Below are positions 34,481 through 46,168 of a stretch of 64,000 bases of DNA, piece by piece; positions within the stretch are counted from its first letter, which is position 1, and every line of letters begins with the position of its first letter. The notes beneath the pieces were generated by a model, which saw only the letters and a program-made list of their open reading frames with translations, was not told the DNA's origin and made no database searches. The position numbers were made by a program, and so were the translations under genes. The stretch is taken from NCBI RefSeq assembly GCF_000004195.4, contig NC_030683.2:77120910-77184909 (forward strand), read 5' to 3'. The DNA is from Xenopus tropicalis (taxonomy: Eukaryota; Chordata; Amphibia; Anura; Pipidae).

Positions 34481-35718
34481 GATGTTTCTGGACACGGAAT
34501 TATTATTGTTATTTAGACAAATTGTGAAAAAGCTCACACAGCTAGGTGGCACTTGGTTGCAGACACCGGGCAACAAGGCCTGCAAGGGCAACGTATACAG
34601 TAGTGGATACGGAATATATTATTGCTGGTGGAAAACCGTCACTCAAGTGATGTTTCTGGACACGGAATTATTATTGTTATTTAGACAAATTGTGAAAAAG
34701 ATCACACAGCTAGGTGGCACTTGGTTGCAGACACCGGGCAACAAGGCCTGCAAGGGCAACGTATACAGTAGTGGATACGGAATATATTATTGCTGGTGGA
34801 AAACCGTCTCTCAAGTGATGTTTCTGGACACGGAATTATTATTGTTATTTAGACAAATTGTGAAAAAGATCACACAGCTAGGTGGCACTTGGTTGCAGAC
34901 ACCGGGCAACAAGGCCTGCAAGGGCAACGTATACAGTAGTGGATACGGAATATATTATTGCTGGTGGAAAACCGTCACTCAAGTGATGTTTCTGGACACG
35001 GAATTATTATTGTTATTTAGACAAATTGTGAAAAAGATCACACAGCTAGGTGGCACTTGGTTGCAGACACCGGGCAACAAGGCCTGCAAGGGCAACGTAT
35101 ACAGTAGTGGATACGGAATATTTTATTGCTGGTGGAAAACCGTCACTCAGGTGATGTTTCTGGACACGGAATTATTATTGTTATTTAGACAAATTGTGAA
35201 AAAGATCACACAGCTAGGTGGCACTTGGTTGCAGACACCGGGCAACAAAGCCTGCAAGGGCAACAAGGCCTGCAAGGGCAACGTATACAGTAGTGGATAC
35301 GGAATATTTTATTGCTGGTGGAAAACCGTCACTCAGGTGATGTTTCTGGACACGGAATTATTATTGTTATTTAGACAAATTGTGAAAAAGATCACACAGC
35401 TAGATGGCACTTGGTTGCAGACACCGGGCAACAAGGCCTGCAAGGGCAACGTATACAGTAGTGGATACGGAATATATTATTGCTGGTGGAAAACCGTCAC
35501 TCAAGTGATGTTTCTGGACACGGAATTATTATTGTTATTTAGACAAATTGTGAAAAAGCTCACACAGCTAGGTGGCACTTGGTTGCAGACACCGGGCAAC
35601 AAGGCCTGCAAGGGCAACGTATACAGTAGTGGATACGGAATATATTATTGCTGGTGGAAAACCCGTCACTCAAGTGATGTTTCTGGACACGGAATTATTA
35701 TTGTTATTTAGACAAATT
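34481..35718. repeat. 168-bp tandem array (B-type), about seven copies
   Basis: Units start GATGTTTCTGGACACGG at 34481, 34649, 34817, 34985, 35153, 35339, 35507 and 35676. Five steps are exactly 168 bases, one is 186 (an 18-base internal duplication near 35245-35280) and one is 169. The unit aligns with the A-type of copy 1 but differs by several indels that cancel out. It lies just upstream of the transposase start. Confidence 0.93.
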
Positions 35719-35724
35719 GTTATT

Positions 35725-36560
35725 TAGACAAAAAATACAGAGCAGTAGAAAGTAGATTACTAGCCAGAAAACTTACTTAAACTCTCCCTCAAATGAATAC
35801 ATACAGCTCCTATCCCCACACAAATACAGAGCAGTAGTAGATTACTAGCCAGAAATCCTACTTAAACTCTCCCTCAAATGAATGCACAGCTCCTATCCCC
35901 ACACAAATACAGAGCAGTAGAAAGTAGATTACTAGCCAGAAATCCTACTTAAACTCTCCCTCAAATGAATGCACAGCTCCTATCCCCACACAAATACAGA
36001 GCAGTAGAAAGTAGATTACTAGCCAGAAATCCTACTTAAACTCTCCCTCAAATGAATGCACAGCTCCTATCCCCACACAAATACAGAGCAGTAGTAGATT
36101 ACTATCCAGAAATCCTACTTAAACTCTCCCTCAAATGAATGCACAGCTCCTATCCCCACACAAATACAGAGCAGTAGAAAGTAGATTACTAGCCAGAAAT
36201 CCTACTTAAACTCTTCCTCAAATGAATGCACAGCTCCTATCCCCACACAAATACAGAGCAGTAGTAGATTACTAGCCAGAAATCCTACTTAAACTCTCCC
36301 TCAAATGAATGCACAGCTCCTATCCCCACACAAATACAGAGCAGTAGAAAGTAGATTACTAGCCAGAAATCCTACTTAAACTCTCCCTCAAATGAATGCA
36401 CAGCTCCTATCCCCACACAAATACAGAGCAGTAGAAAGTAGATTACTTGCCAGAAATCCTACTTAAACTCTCCCTCAAATGAATGCACAGCTCCTATCCC
36501 CACACAAATACAGAGCAGTAGTAGATTACTAGCCAGAAATCCTACTTAAACTCTCCCTCA
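35725..36560. repeat. 81/87-bp tandem repeat, about ten copies
   Basis: The unit has AATACAGAGCAGTAG, GATTACTAGCCAGAAATCC, CTTAAACTCTCCCTCAAATG and CACAGCTCCTATCCCCACAC. The two lengths differ by six bases (AAAGTA present or absent). It is adjacent to the terminal region of the element. Confidence 0.92.
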
Positions 36561-36871
36561 AATCAATCACAGCTTCTCTCCCTACACTATCTCTTCAAGC
36601 ACACACAGGCAGAATGTAAAATGGCTGCTGGGCTTCGGTTTATATATGGAAGGGAGTGGTCCAAGGGGGGGGGTGGCCCAGGAGGGAGAGCTGCCTGATT
36701 GGCTGACATGTATCTGCTGGTCTGGGGTGAGAGGTCAAAATTTGGCGCCAGCTAAGGCGAACCCAAATGGCGAACATCGCCAAAAGTTCGCGAATTTGCG
36801 GACTTGCGAACACCCGATGTTCGCGCGAATTAGTTCGCCGGCGAACAGTTCACTACATCCCTATTCATATC

Positions 36872-37605
36872 ATTCAGTGGCTGACTCAGGATATGGTTTA
36901 TAAAGCTTTAATAAAAATTAATATGAAAAAGGCACCAGGACTTGTGATGAGCGAATCTGTCCCATTTCGTTTCGCTGAATTAGTCGCGAAACAGCGAAAA
37001 ATTCACAAAACTAATCTGTCGCGTGGCTTAATTTTTCGTCACGCAGAGGATAATTTGTCGTGCAGCGTAATTTTAAGCATGCGGCAAAAATTAAGTTGTG
37101 TGCCATAGTGTTTCGTCGCGCGGCGGAATTTTCCATCGCAAAAGCTTATGTGCACAACTAAGTTACATTCTATAGGTGGTTTTGTTTGTGGGTTGCACCT
37201 TTTACAGCTTTGGGACTACCAATACCAATTTTCATTACTTTCAAGCTTTGCTGAATGTTTTAAAGGGGTTTTTCATCTTTAAGTTCACTTCTAGTATGAT
37301 GTATACCAACTTTTGATACCTGTGAACCACATTTAAATGTAAAAAGTGTTGGAGAGCAACACAAGCATGAAAAAGGTTCCTGGGGGTAGTAATAAGATCT
37401 TTAAGGCTGTGTTTGACATTATACTTGGTCTTTATGCAGCCAAAACTTGCCCCATTACATGCTTTGAGGGCACTGAGAGCAACATCCAAGGGGTTGCGGA
37501 GCAGCATGTTGCCCCTGAGCCACCGGTTGCAGATCACTAATGTAGAGACTAGAGAGTGATATTCTGAGACAATTTGCAATTGGCCTTCATTTTCTTTTAT
37601 GTATG
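36872..37605. other. Intergenic repeats without a gene
   Basis: 36940-37140 is rich in GCGAAT, GTCGCG and CGTCGC motifs, typical of a small hAT-like repeat (ATGAGCGAATCTG start), but no second end is clear. 37330-37540 is an inverted, diverged relative of the 307-bp MITE at 6736. The short frames there are not genes. Confidence 0.5.
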
Positions 37606-38049
37606 ATGGCCGATTCACTAAAGGGCGTTAAAACGAGCTCTATTTATAGCATGCGACTTAATTTAGATGCAACGCTGCTTGTGTTATTTAAGTCGTGAAG
37701 ACTATTTTCGTGCAGTATCTGATGCATTGCATGCCAAATAACGCAGTCCGCACAAATTGTCACTACGTGCAAAAAAAGCACGCCATATTAGCCATACATG
37801 CCAAAACTTTCCCTGCAAACTGGAGGCTGCATCACTCTAGGGCCAAAATGCAATATTTAGCGCGGATATGTGTTTGTGATTGTGGATCATGCGTTAGTAT
37901 TATTTCTGCGCGCAAATTAATGCATGTGGTTGCGCACAATTTAACGCACGCGATATGCGACTTAATGCACGCAATAAAACTTTAGCGAATCGTGCGTTGT
38001 TTTCGCATCAATTTTAACGCTTATCGACCTTTAGTGAATCAGCCCCATG
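37606..38049. mobile_element. Harbinger-type MITE
   Basis: Left tip GCCGATTCACTAAAGGGCG and right tip CCTTTAGTGAATCAGCCCC are inverted copies of the ends of the Harbinger at 21838. The flank ATG appears on both sides. The interior shares TTTATAGCATG and CAAACTGGAGGCT stretches with 22070-22350. Confidence 0.75.
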
Positions 38050-39430
38050 GTGTTTCAATAATTTTACTATTTGTTCAGCAACTCTCTATTTTGGAATTGT
38101 TGCTGTTATCTGGTTGCTAGGGTCCAAATTACCTTAGCAACCAAGGGCTTGCTAACATAGAGTTGGAATGCTAGCGATTTTGGCTGCCATGGTCAGTGAC
38201 CCCTATTTGAAAACTGCAAAGAGTTAGAAGAATATGGCAAACAATTCAAAAACTGTGAAAAATAAATAATGGAGACCAATTGTAAAGTTGCTTAATATCA
38301 GTACAGGTTTATGGGAAATAGCTGTTAGTACAAGTTGATCCAGGGACTGGTCCGATTGCCAGGAAGGAATTTTTTCCTCTCTGGGGCAAATTAGAGAGGC
38401 TTCAGACGGGGTTTTTTGCCTTCCTCTGAATTAAGCACCAGTTAGGCAGGTTATATATATACATTAAGGTTGAACGTGATGTACGTTTGTCTTTTTTCAA
38501 CCTATGTTACTATGCTTAAAATTGCCCATTCTACAACATGCTAATGTAGCCCACTTTTGTGACAGTGCTGCTACCTGCTCATACTTTAGGCGCTAACAGG
38601 ATGCCTGAGCCCCGCTTACTTTGGGGAACAGATGTTACTTTGCTTATTGGCATGCCTCCACCCAGGGTAGGGACAGATTAAACTGTAACTACCCTCCCTG
38701 AGAACTTGATATTGTACTTCTGCTTAGGGACTCACAGCACTCCCGGTACCTTGCCCCTTCCCTTTGGGGTAGCTGCTTACCAGGCAGTGAGGATCCTCCT
38801 TGGATTAAGAGACCGCACACTGGTGTGATGAACCAGGTGATTATGTTTATTTACAGACAGATAGGCAGGCTCTACAGGATTACAATGGTGAATCAGATGA
38901 CACTCAGTTCCTATGGAGATCCCCTCTCCTGCGGCCTACTCACGGTACTTTCCGCCAGGTGACCCTACTTGGGAGTTCCCCCCGGTACTCACACCAGGAG
39001 ACTCTCTCTAGGGCTCTCCCCGGTACTCCCACCAGGCAAGCACTCCCTTGAGACCTCACCCCGGTACTTTCGGCCGAGAACCAACCAGATAAGGATCCTC
39101 CTGATCTTGCCCTGACTCCAGCTATGAGTGCTGGGGGATCTTAATCCCGTTAAATCTCCTGTAGTGGTGAAGTCTGCCCAACTAGATGACCTATCTCCCA
39201 CTCCTAGAGTGAGCTACTACCTCAATCTGCTGTCTAAACCTCTGTCTCTGTCTAGAGGGGGTCCCAGGCAGAAAGACCTCAGAGGACATGGCTGCATTAC
39301 CTAAACTTAAAGACTACCCTTTGGAGCACTCACCCAGCACCTGATCTGGGAAACAGCACTTATATTAGTGTCACCCACTGTGACCTACAGCACTTATACT
39401 TGCCTATTTGTGTCGGTAAGTTACCCTCCC
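38050..39430. other. Gene-free stretch with old repeats
   Basis: 38060-38280 (with TTGCTAGGGTCC and CTTAGCAACCAAGG) looks like a high-copy frog repeat. 38560-39430 has CCGGTACTT-type repeated phrases (near 38945, 38985, 39020, 39062) and no convincing coding frame. Confidence 0.4.
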
Positions 39431-39655
39431 ATATAGATTGTAAGATCTACGGGGCAGGGACCTCCATCCTCTTGTGTCTTTGACTCTTAACTCATTGCAA
39501 CTGTATTTATCTTGTATCTATCTGTATTTATTGTTGTACTTTGTATTTATCTTTTATTATCTTAATAATCCCCTGTTTGTATTAATGTATTCTACTGTAC
39601 AGCGCTGCATACATAAGTAGCGCTTTATAAATAAAGATATACATACATACATATA
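39431..39655 (+). repeat. LINE 3' end (L2/CR1-like tail), second copy
   Basis: It runs from GATTGTAAGATCTACGGGGC to GCGCTTTATAAATAAAGATA and (CATA)n, like 28170-28383. Confidence 0.75.
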
Positions 39656-39708
39656 TATCCAATGCACCACCCAGTGGCTGCTAACTAAAACTGCAGGGAT
39701 ACTCCCTG

Positions 39709-40214
39709 TTAAAGGAGAATGCAAGTCAAAATTTAAAAAGCATACTGCCCTATAGTCCTCCTATTGTTCAGTAAAAACGCCACACTTTTGGCTCACCTAA
39801 TCAAATATTTACTCAGTCACACTTACTTCACATTTTCTAGAACAGGCAGCCACCTCTAAAAAGGTATTCTCCCTTCCTTTCCCTCCTTGCTTCATACTGC
39901 ACATGTGTTTCATTCCCTCCACCCCCCCTCTGGCAGATCCGCTTCTGATTGGCTGGTGGGCATGTGTAGCTCAGAACAGGAGACAGGATCAAGTTACACA
40001 CATGCTCAGAGAATATGAAGGCTGTCGCTGGCACCTACAGGAAGGACAGAGAGATTTCAATGATGTCACTGTAGTCTTCACACTGCTGTAGGCTGCCAGC
40101 ACCATATCTCAGAGAAGCAAGCAGGGATATGGGAATTTAGATATGCAGTAAGTACTTAAAAAGAATGCCTTTAGACTTACTTTTAATTTATATTAACCTT
40201 TCCTTGTCCTTTAA
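39709..40214. mobile_element. TTAA-type MITE (T2/Kolobok-like)
   Basis: Inverted tips TTAAAGGAGAATGCAAG and CCTTGTCCTTTAA; both outermost tetranucleotides are TTAA, the target of Kolobok-type T2 elements known in Xenopus. About 506 bp, no transposase. Confidence 0.7.
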
Positions 40215-41441
40215 CTAATTACCTCCTAAACCTCCCTTGGGAGCCTGTGCTAGGGGAACCATCCTAGGGAGCCCAATTTTGGAGATCCCTACATAATCCC
40301 CCTTAATGAAAAATGTCACCTCCTGGCTGCCATACCTTTTATCAAACATATACCATACTTATTTCTCTTACATCCTCTTCACAGCCCCTCCTGGGGTCGG
40401 CCAGGAGTACACTGGGTGACCTAAAAGAAAATGTTAAACACAATAGACATTTCTCACCACCCCCATAGTCTTTGTGTAAGTCCCAGAAGAGTCTCTGCCC
40501 TTGTAAGAAACTTCACACATATACTCCTAAAGGCACAGAACAATTTCTTCTCAAAGCAAAAATAAAACTTTATTAAATCAGTCCTGCAATCTCCTCCCTC
40601 CTCCTCCTTGAGGGAGTCCTACTCCCCAGGTGATCAGCATCTGCAGGGAGTCTTCCACCAATGGGTGGGTATAGGCAACTTGGAAATGGCAGCTCCAGCC
40701 GGCAGCTGCGATGCCCTCCTTGGGCCAGAACTTGGGGCTCCCCCCCAAATGGAAATTACCTCCCTCCAGAGAACAATAACTTGGCAGTCCAAGTCACATC
40801 ACAGCACTTGGACTTGACAGGCCCTCATCACTTCAGGGCTCAGCCCCTTCACACTAGGTAGAGGAACCTTTGCTGAATATCCTCATAGGAGGTATAGTAC
40901 CTTGGATGAGGCTTCTCTACAGGACGGCCGGTCTCTGTCACATCCTCTATGCTGAACATACGCGTGGAGGGGGTCCTCTTTCCACAGCTTTGCACCGCAG
41001 CTTTAAGAGTCTGTAAGAAGGAGCGTGGGGCCAAGACTTCCTCCTGCCCCGACTCTGTGCACAAGTGAGATGGGGGCCCCATAAATTCTCCCCACTCCTC
41101 ATCCCTGGACCCTGGGAAGCTCCCCTGATCTTTTGGGCCATACTCCCAACCGCCTCATCTTTTAGGACTGTAGGGATCTCCTGCATGGTAGCCATGCCAG
41201 GGGTACACTGCTAGGAGCGACATCCTCCTCAAGTGGGGACTCCACTTGCTCTTCCACCGTGGCTGCGCTGCCGATACTGGCACCCTGCAGGGCTCTCCCT
41301 CGGGAAACCACTGACCCAGAGCTTACGAACAGGTTAGTGAATGCTGCCACCGCTGATGTCAAGGCCGCCTCCTCCTCCTCCCCGGGCTCACATTGAACGG
41401 GCTGTACCAGTAGGTCCATCGGCATGCGGGACACTTGGAAT

Positions 41442-42968
41442 CATAGTTACATAGTTACATAGTTACATAGTTACATAGGGTTGAAAAAAGACCAGTATCC
41501 ATCAAGTTCAACCCATCCAAGTAAACCCAGCACACCTACCAATCTATACACTCACATACATAAACTATAAATACAACCACTAGTACTAACTGTAGATTTT
41601 AGTATCACAATAGCCTTGGATATTCTGATTGATCAAGAACTCATCCAGGCCCCTCTTAAAGGCATTAACAGAATCTGCCATTACCACATCACTAGGAAGG
41701 GCATTCCACAACCTCACTGCCCTCACCATGAAAAACCACCTACGCTGCTTCAAATGGAAGCTCCGTTCCTCTAATCTAAAGGGGTGACCTCTGGTGCATT
41801 GATTGTTTTTATGGGAAAAAAGAACATCCCCCAACTGCCTATAATCCCCTCTAATGTACTTGTACAGAGTAATCATGTCCCCTCGCAAGCGCCTCTTTTC
41901 CAGAGAAAACAACCTCAACCTCGACAGTCTCACCTCATAGTTTAAATCTTCCATCCCCTTAACCAGTTTAGTTGCAGTCTCTGCACTTTCTCCAGCTCAT
42001 TAATATCCCTCTTAAGGACTGGAGCCCAAAACTGCACCGCATACTCAAGGTGAGGCCTTACCAGGGACCTATAAAGGGGCAAAATTATGTTCTCATCCCT
42101 TGAGTCAATGCCCTTTTTTATACAAGACAGCACTTTATTTGCTTTAGTAGCCACATAATGACACTGCCTGGCATTAGACAACTTGTTATCAATAAAAACC
42201 CCTAGATCCTTCTCCATTAAGGATACCCCCAACACACTACCATTCAGTAGATAGTTTGCGTTTATATTATTTCTACCAAAGTGTATAACTTTGCACTTAT
42301 CAACATTGAACCTCATTTTCCAGTTTGCTGCCCAGTTTTCCAATTTTGTCAAATCGCTCTGCAAAGCGGCAGCATCCTGCATGGAACTTATAGTTTTGCA
42401 CAATTTTGTGTCATCAGCAAAAATAGAAACAGTACTGTCTATGCCCACCTCCAGGTCATTAATAAACAAGTTAAAAAGCAAAGGACCAAGGACTGACCCC
42501 TGCGGTACTCCACTAACCACACTGGCCCAATTAGAAAATGTTCCATTTACAACCACTCTTTGTACTCTATCCTTCAGCCAGTTCTCTATCCAATTACAAA
42601 TATTATGTTCTAGGCCAATATTCCTTAATTTGATCATTAACCTTCTGTGAGGTACTGTATCAAACGCTTTAGCAAAGTCCAAGTAGATGACATCAACTGC
42701 CATTCCAGCATCAAGGTTCCTACTCACCTCCTCATAAAAGGCGACTAAATTAGTCTGGCAAGATCTGTTACGCATAAAACCATGCTGGCACAAACTAATA
42801 GTATTGTGAACTGCAATGTATTCAAGTACCCTATCCCTTATTACCCCTTCCAAAAGTTTTCCTACTACTGATGTCAGACTAACAGGCCTATAGTTTTCAG
42901 GTTGAGAACGCGATCCCTTTTTAAATAATGGCACCACATTAGCAATCCGCCAGTCTCTCGGCACCATG
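41442..42968 (-). mobile_element. CR1-type LINE, copy 2, 5'-truncated
   Basis: The minus-strand 3' end is (ACATAGTT)n at 41445-41478. The body is close to the copy at 10499 but starts later. AAGTGTCCC left of it and AAGTGCCC right of it, read on the minus strand, may be a worn target duplication. Confidence 0.88.
41586..42967 (-). pseudogene. CR1 LINE reverse transcriptase, C-terminal half
   Basis: It starts within RT at VPRDWRIANVVPLFKKGSR and contains [30 protein letters not shown] and the catalytic FADD. Beyond the palm it reaches the natural end (LRLFSLEKRRLRGDMITLYK, then AVRLWNALPSDVV), but a frameshift near 41945 splits it. It is 5'-truncated and so inactive. It keeps the aspartate pair that copy 1 has lost. 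Confidence 0.88.
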
Positions 42969-43189
42969 CCAGTCAGGGCACTTCAGACACCCATAGGATT
43001 CTCTCCCGCAGCCTCCGCACAGTGGCACCATCCAGGGTACATCATGGCCCATTAACTTCTTGGTGAAGCTACCCAACCAGTGTAGTGTTGTCCCGTTTCA
43101 AATTATCCCCCAATCTGGTTCTCTTGCAGCTTCCTCCTCTGGGAGGGGTCGCGGGCAGGGGAGCACTTTCTTGGTAGGGCTTGCCATAG

Positions 43190-43785
43190 TGTCACGCTCG
43201 CTTCAGTGTCAACAGCACCTCTCTCACTCTACAGAAGCGATTAGGTCTGCCCAAAATGTCTGCAGTGACGTCACCGGCCGTTGTTATGCCCAGGCTTTTG
43301 GCATACTTTCCAGGCAATCTAACAGGCTGCTCGCTCTAAGGGGCAGCACCAACACTCCTTGCATTGCAGTCAATAGGAAGACCAATTCCCACGCAGTTTG
43401 GCTTAGTATACTGCCTGCTACACACATGCCCTACATTGTTAGAGATCCTCCTATCCGCTATGCTACAATTGTTTTCTCCAAATTTTCTCCCATTTTGCCA
43501 GTTTCTAAAAAACATGTCTGTGATTTTTCACATTACTTCTGGTTGACAGGTAATGGTATCTACTACTGCACTAAAAAAGTACCTAAAAGTACCATCTATA
43601 TGTTATATGTTACTACTAGCTTATAAACACAGCCACAACTAATAATAAATATTAACAGATGACATCTGGGTGCTTTGTATCCTACATTAACATTAATATA
43701 CCGTATATTTATGAGTAAATGTAATGAATCTAAAATACTATGTAATGTTACACAACTTCAAGTACCATCTGATCAGCAGTTAAAT
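43190..43785. other. Gene-free stretch
   Basis: It begins TGTCACGCTCGCTTCAG, which could be an LTR start, but no partner end is seen. The rest is AT-rich, with short frames that I do not regard as genes. Confidence 0.35.
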
Positions 43786-44850
43786 GAAATAAAATTCAAA
43801 TGTTGAAGATTGAAAATAAACAATTTAATATATCTCTCCTTAAGCCCCCTGAACTCCTGCATCATTTGTAGCATTTGCAGCTGAAAGTCTTGCAGCATGT
43901 CAAAAAATACAGTTTGGCCCCCAGTTTGTGTAGCAGCATCTTGTGCTGCTGGCGCTGCTGGCGGTAATGCCACTGCCTCCTCATCTTCCGGGAGCTGGGG
44001 AGCCTGTGCAGGAGATGGTGGTGCCTCTGGTGGACCTGCTGCATCTGGTGCCCCTGCCCCATTTGCACCTGGATCCACCTGGAGCCATTCACCTTGCAAT
44101 GAAAGAATTTCAGTTTGAGAAATACAGCACTTGCTTTTGTACAGAACAAATGATACAGTCTGAGACGTGTCATGTAACTATATGAAAACCATTATCTATA
44201 AGCATGGCAGGTATGGGGAAGGGCATCTATAAGCATGGCAGATATAGTGTTCAACAGCAACCCTGTTATAAGATGTTTGTTATGTTTTGTTAATGTTCAG
44301 TGCTATGCAACACTGCTGACATTAGAGGTCACCCTTTCCAGCAAGCCAGATAGTATCATAGTCACTATGGTGTTTCAGCCATGTGAGCCATTCTGGTGTT
44401 ACAGCCATATGAGCAGAGTTGGCAGGCGTACAGTTTGTAAAATAAAGCCTACAGCAAAATCTTCTGTTTGTGGGTCCAAACTTTACAGAAGGTATAGGGT
44501 AGGGCATTTATAAGCATGGCAGGTATGGGGCAGGACCTCTATAAGCATGGCAGTTATGGGGTGGGCAACACCATTAAGAGATTTTTTTTGCATCAGATAA
44601 TCTCTATTTAAATAATCTACAATTATGGCTTTTGTTCCAATCCTAATTTTAAAGTATTTCCATAAACACATTTTTTGCTCAAAAATAGCAAATTAAATAG
44701 GAAACAAGTGAATTTATGGTAATTAAGAAGAAAAATCTTTTTATTATTTTTAAAAAAATCTACCTTCCACTCCTGCCCTTAGCTCATCCACTAATTCTGG
44801 GTGATGCCGCTTCACGTCACTCCAGACACGTTGTAGGACGCGGACACCCG
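43786..44850 (-). pseudogene. Myb/SANT-like protein remnant (Harbinger-associated type)
   Basis: Minus strand near 44850-44765 reads RVLQRVWSDVKRHHPELVD, like the last helix of a Myb/SANT-like domain. 44110-43786 reads LQGEWLQVDPGANGAG, a Pro/Ala-rich linker, and FFDMLQDFQLQMLQMMQEFR, a coiled-coil end. This domain order is typical of the second protein of Harbinger elements and of MSANTD-like host genes. 44180-44560 between them has CTATAAGCATGGCAGGTATG repeats. 44870-45507 has no gene; it holds a repeat with TGATGATATTGTGGCAGCAG that recurs near 51725 and 51910. Confidence 0.4.
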
Positions 44851-45507
44851 TTTTGCTGCGCGCGCAAATATTTGGTCCCGCAAGAATACATTTGTTCGGG
44901 CAAGCGTATATTTGGTCACACAAGCATATATTTTGACGTGCAAGTGTGAATTTTTACGCACAGGCCTCTAGTTTGACACATAAGTGACAATTTTGACTAT
45001 TCTGCTATTGTATTCAATAGGCCTCAGAACCATTATGCTTTTTTTGCTTGCACCTCCATTAAATAATTAAATTAATTATAATGAAATGCAAGCCTTCAAT
45101 ACAAGTACATTATTAGGAGCCTTAACAGATCCAAAACCAGAAGAAATTTGATGATATTGTGGCAGCAGCAGGAACTTTATTATTATTATGTTGGGTTGTT
45201 CTTCAACTTCAGCTGATTCTTTAGCTTTTTCTTCTTATTCTTAGCGCCCCCCATTTTCTAAACGCTACTCCTCCTACACTTCCACACACTTCCTCGCACT
45301 ATAGCGGAGCAGGTTGCTTGTGCTTTTCTAAGTGATCCCTTCCCCCGTCTTTTTGTGGCGCCGCTCTGAACTCCCTCAATTTTCCCATTGACTTTGACAG
45401 GGAAGATTTTCAAACTGCTGCCACGCTTACAGCTTTGAAGCTACACCCCCCAAACTTGAAGTTAATATAAAGTACTTGAAGCTGTACAAAGTACTATAAG
45501 GCACCAC

Positions 45508-46065
45508 TGTCACGGTCGGCACCCTAAACCAGAACAGATGCCAAGTTCCCTTGTCTCGGCTCGGCTTCACCAGTATTGTGACCGCCTTTGGCTTCGGGAG
45601 GAGCCCTCAGCTACTCAGATGCCACCTGGACTTAACGAGAGGAACAAGGCAGGAGTTCTGGCAAGCAAAGGGGCACGACTGTAGATAGAGTCAGTTAGGC
45701 CGAAGATCACGGTACAAATAGGGTTAAACAAGTTCGTAGTCAGGCAGGCTGAAACCAGGGATCGTCAGACAGGCAAGGGTCAACCAGGTAATCAAGCAGC
45801 AGGGTTAGGCAAAAGGTACAAGCCGAGGTCAGGTTACGGATTTCAGAATAGTCAGGAACAGGCCGGGTCAAACAGGAACAAAGGCACAAAGCTCAGGAAG
45901 GCACCAGAATCAAATTCTATCATGGGCAATGAGAAAAGGCAAAAAGTCCCTTTAAATGCTTTTGAATTTCGCGCCATTGCGTGCTGACGTCATCACGCCA
46001 GCGCGCATGAGCTTAACAACACGGAAGTGCGTCCCCGCCGCGCCGGTAAGGTAGATTTCCTTACA
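45508..46065 (-). repeat. 3' LTR of chromovirus
   Basis: 558 bp, running from TGTCACGG to CCTTACA on the plus strand. It matches the LTR at 50028 but lacks several blocks, about 106 bases in all. Confidence 0.93.
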
Positions 46066-46168
46066 TTACCCCCTCTCTAAGGGGGGCCACTGGACCCCCA
46101 GGCTTCTCAGGAAACCTAGAATGAAATTGCCTCCTGAGGCGGTCTGCCTTGATGTCATCAACTGAGAC

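Larger units (their letters stand above)
29568..36863 (-). mobile_element. hAT-family DNA transposon, copy 2, with clean ends
   Basis: The ends are TAGGGATGTAGCGAAC at 29568 and the near complement GTTCACTACATCCCTA ending 36863, flanked by the same 8 bases TTCATATC (29560-29567, 36864-36871). Its length is 7296 bp. In coding order it holds a tandem array of 81-87 bp, the B-type 168-bp array, a BED-finger transposase, a 3' region and an 89-92 bp array. 29640-30174 and 31095-31253 are noncoding parts shared with copy 1. It lies 259 bases past the stop of the KIT-like gene. Confidence 0.95.
40849..43185 (-). pseudogene. Unrecognised protein-coding remnant split by a LINE
   Basis: On the minus strand, 43185-42970 opens MASPTKKVLPCPRPLPEEE and, after one or two stops, runs to the CR1 LINE. 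Behind it 41434-41162 continues with RMPMDLLVQPVQCEPGEEEE and 41082-40849 with SFLQTLKAAVQSCGKRTPS and HPRYYTSYEDIQQRFLYLV. There is no motif I know; it could be a Gag-like or ORF1 protein of an unidentified element. 40215-40848 holds no gene I can see. Confidence 0.35.

Noticed and set aside
34296..35711. 471-residue plus-strand frame as a gene
   Set aside because: It is the B-type 168-bp array plus antisense of the transposase start; the frame is open only because the unit is a multiple of three.
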